Shown here: piece after piece, positions 62,975-64,000 of the stretch
Numbering within the stretch: the stretch's first letter is position 1
Layout of the letters: every line of letters starts with the position of its first letter
Assembly: GCF_027579695.1 (NCBI RefSeq)
Contig: NC_083581.1
Coordinates: forward strand, 60,524,200-60,588,199
Direction of reading: 5' to 3'
DNA: 64,000 nt
Source of the DNA: Neoarius graeffei
Taxonomy: Eukaryota > Chordata > Actinopteri > Siluriformes > Ariidae
Translations under genes and position numbers: made by a program
Notes under the pieces: generated by a model
Seen by the model: only the letters and a program-made list of their open reading frames with translations
Told to the model about the DNA's origin: nothing
Databases searched by the model: none

Positions 62975-64000
62975 CAGGGGTGTCAGAAGCATTTTTAATG
63001 TGGGGGGGACACACTGGTGGGGGGGTCCTCCCCCAGAAAATTTGTAATTAATTAGATGCCATTTCCTGCATTCTGGTGTATTTTAACAGGTTGTTAAACA
63101 CCTAATTTTACCTACAAAAGTCACTTAATTCAATGACTATTTTAGAGACTCAACAATAAGTCCTCATTCAACTAGTCCATATATTCATCAGCCTGTTTTT
63201 AAACCCACTGCTCTGCCTAAGATAATGAGATGAATGTGACACAATTTATCACCAACAATGACTTTATGCGTGCATTTTACTTTTTATTTTGAGTTTCCTT
63301 TTTTATTTAGTTTTTGATGTAACACAACATGCCACTGGGCCAAGCAATAGTGACACTCAACTGTATGTTTAAAAATAAGAATATTCATAATTTCACACAA
63401 TGAACAGGCATGACATGGCATCATGCAAACTTCATAACACAAAACCACACTGTGTCAAGCAACGGTGACACATAAAAACCAACTTCACACAATGAACAGG
63501 TACAATTTTGTTCACCACCAACAGTGACTTTAGTGGGTGCGTTTTACTTTTTTTTCCGATTTAGTGATACTCATAACAAAAATGACATGGCATCATGCAG
63601 TCTTCATAACACAAAATCACACTGTGTCAAGCAATGGCACATAAAAGAGAACTTCACACAATGAACAAGTGCAGTTTTGTCAACCTACCCGTACATGCAA
63701 TGGTGGTACTACAGTAACATTTACAGATGAGTATAACAAATACATTTCTAGATATAACTCCTTCTTACATTGGTGCCACCACAAGTTCTACCACTTCATA
63801 ACTTTTATCCCCCTTTCCTTCACAATCCACCTGGAATAACATCCATCTCTCTCCATTGCTTTCCTTTCTACTATTCCTTCCCCATACACTAGGGTGCATC
63901 AGTTGCCCCCTAAAAATGAAAAGTTCCTCCGATCATGATGCATTTTTGTTTTTATGTTCCTTTTGGTAAGAAAACACACTGGGTGAAATATTTGACAAAA
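62975..64000 (-). mobile_element. hAT-like non-autonomous element, copy 2, cut by window edge
   Basis: CAGGGGTGTCAGAAGCATTT start and following 0.9 kb match the inverse of 25520-26419. The middle subrepeats (CTTCACACAATGAACAGG) are present; the other end lies outside. It sits in an rnf207 intron upstream of the exon at 62793-62839. Confidence 0.85.

Noticed and set aside
1-64000. LTR retroelement, Polinton or other viral fossil
   Set aside because: Looked for paired LTRs and recognisable capsid, protease or polymerase text; none was recognised in this window.

Overview
The window looks like nuclear DNA of a teleost fish. The signs are dense Tc1-type DNA transposons, V-domain SINEs of the DANA/Mermaid kind, L2/CR1- and Rex-type LINE 3' ends, hAT, PIF/Harbinger, Kolobok and piggyBac derivatives, and two spliced vertebrate genes. 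The SINE subfamily with a (GAGAT)n tail suggests an otophysan, perhaps a catfish; that is memory-based inference and uncertain. All calls come from reading the sequence; no search was run.

Host genes. (1) 1-9 kb holds the remains of two divergent hes5-like (her) Notch-target genes. A minus-strand pseudogene has exon 2 at 1-128 and exon 1 at 3050-3112. A plus-strand relic has exon 1 at 8300-8335 and bHLH/Orange remnants at 8491-8733. Both keep the same promoter grammar: ATTGGCT, seven bases, then the CSL/Su(H) site GTGAGAAC, then a TATA box. (2) ICMT (isoprenylcysteine carboxyl methyltransferase) is complete on the plus strand: five exons from 28054 to 44743, 292 codons plus stop, with a TCTCGCGAGA core-promoter motif 28 bases before the ATG. 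(3) The 3' eleven coding exons of RNF207 run on the minus strand from 62839 down to 47501; the RING/B-box exons lie to the right of the window. ICMT and RNF207 are tail to tail, as in human, and a HES gene lies 5' of ICMT in human too.

Layout. 0.2-3.0 kb: a Tc1 inside a Tc1, in the her intron. 3.6-7.3 kb: a dead Tc1 stuffed with V-SINEs, a mariner-like fragment and an antisense LINE. 9.4-13 kb: small MITEs, a 360-bp duplication and a 257-codon ORF of an unnamed basic-domain family. 13-21 kb: a second mariner-like copy, a Harbinger MITE, a THAP-domain element and an almost intact Tc1. 21.6-26.5 kb: one LINE broken by two hAT-like insertions and by a SINE amplified four times in tandem. 26.5-28 kb: another Tc1, ending about 100 bp before the ICMT start codon. 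ICMT introns: three-level Tc1 nests, a 730-bp palindrome on TTAA, Harbinger and Kolobok-like MITEs, a second basic-domain pseudogene, a 1.1-kb hAT with an inner palindrome, and a piggyBac pseudogene. 47.7-62 kb: RNF207 introns carrying more Tc1 copies, SINEs and a Crypton-like fragment.

The most unusual material is the basic-domain ORF family (11.5 and 35.6 kb) with recurring TTAACTCTGTTA-like or TGACTCGCGTGACA motifs, the CTATCGTCAG-rich insert at 40.8-41.7 kb, the SINE-derived tandem array, and the paired her promoters. No LTR retroelement, Polinton, viral fossil, CRISPR array or genuine tRNA/rRNA gene was recognised.
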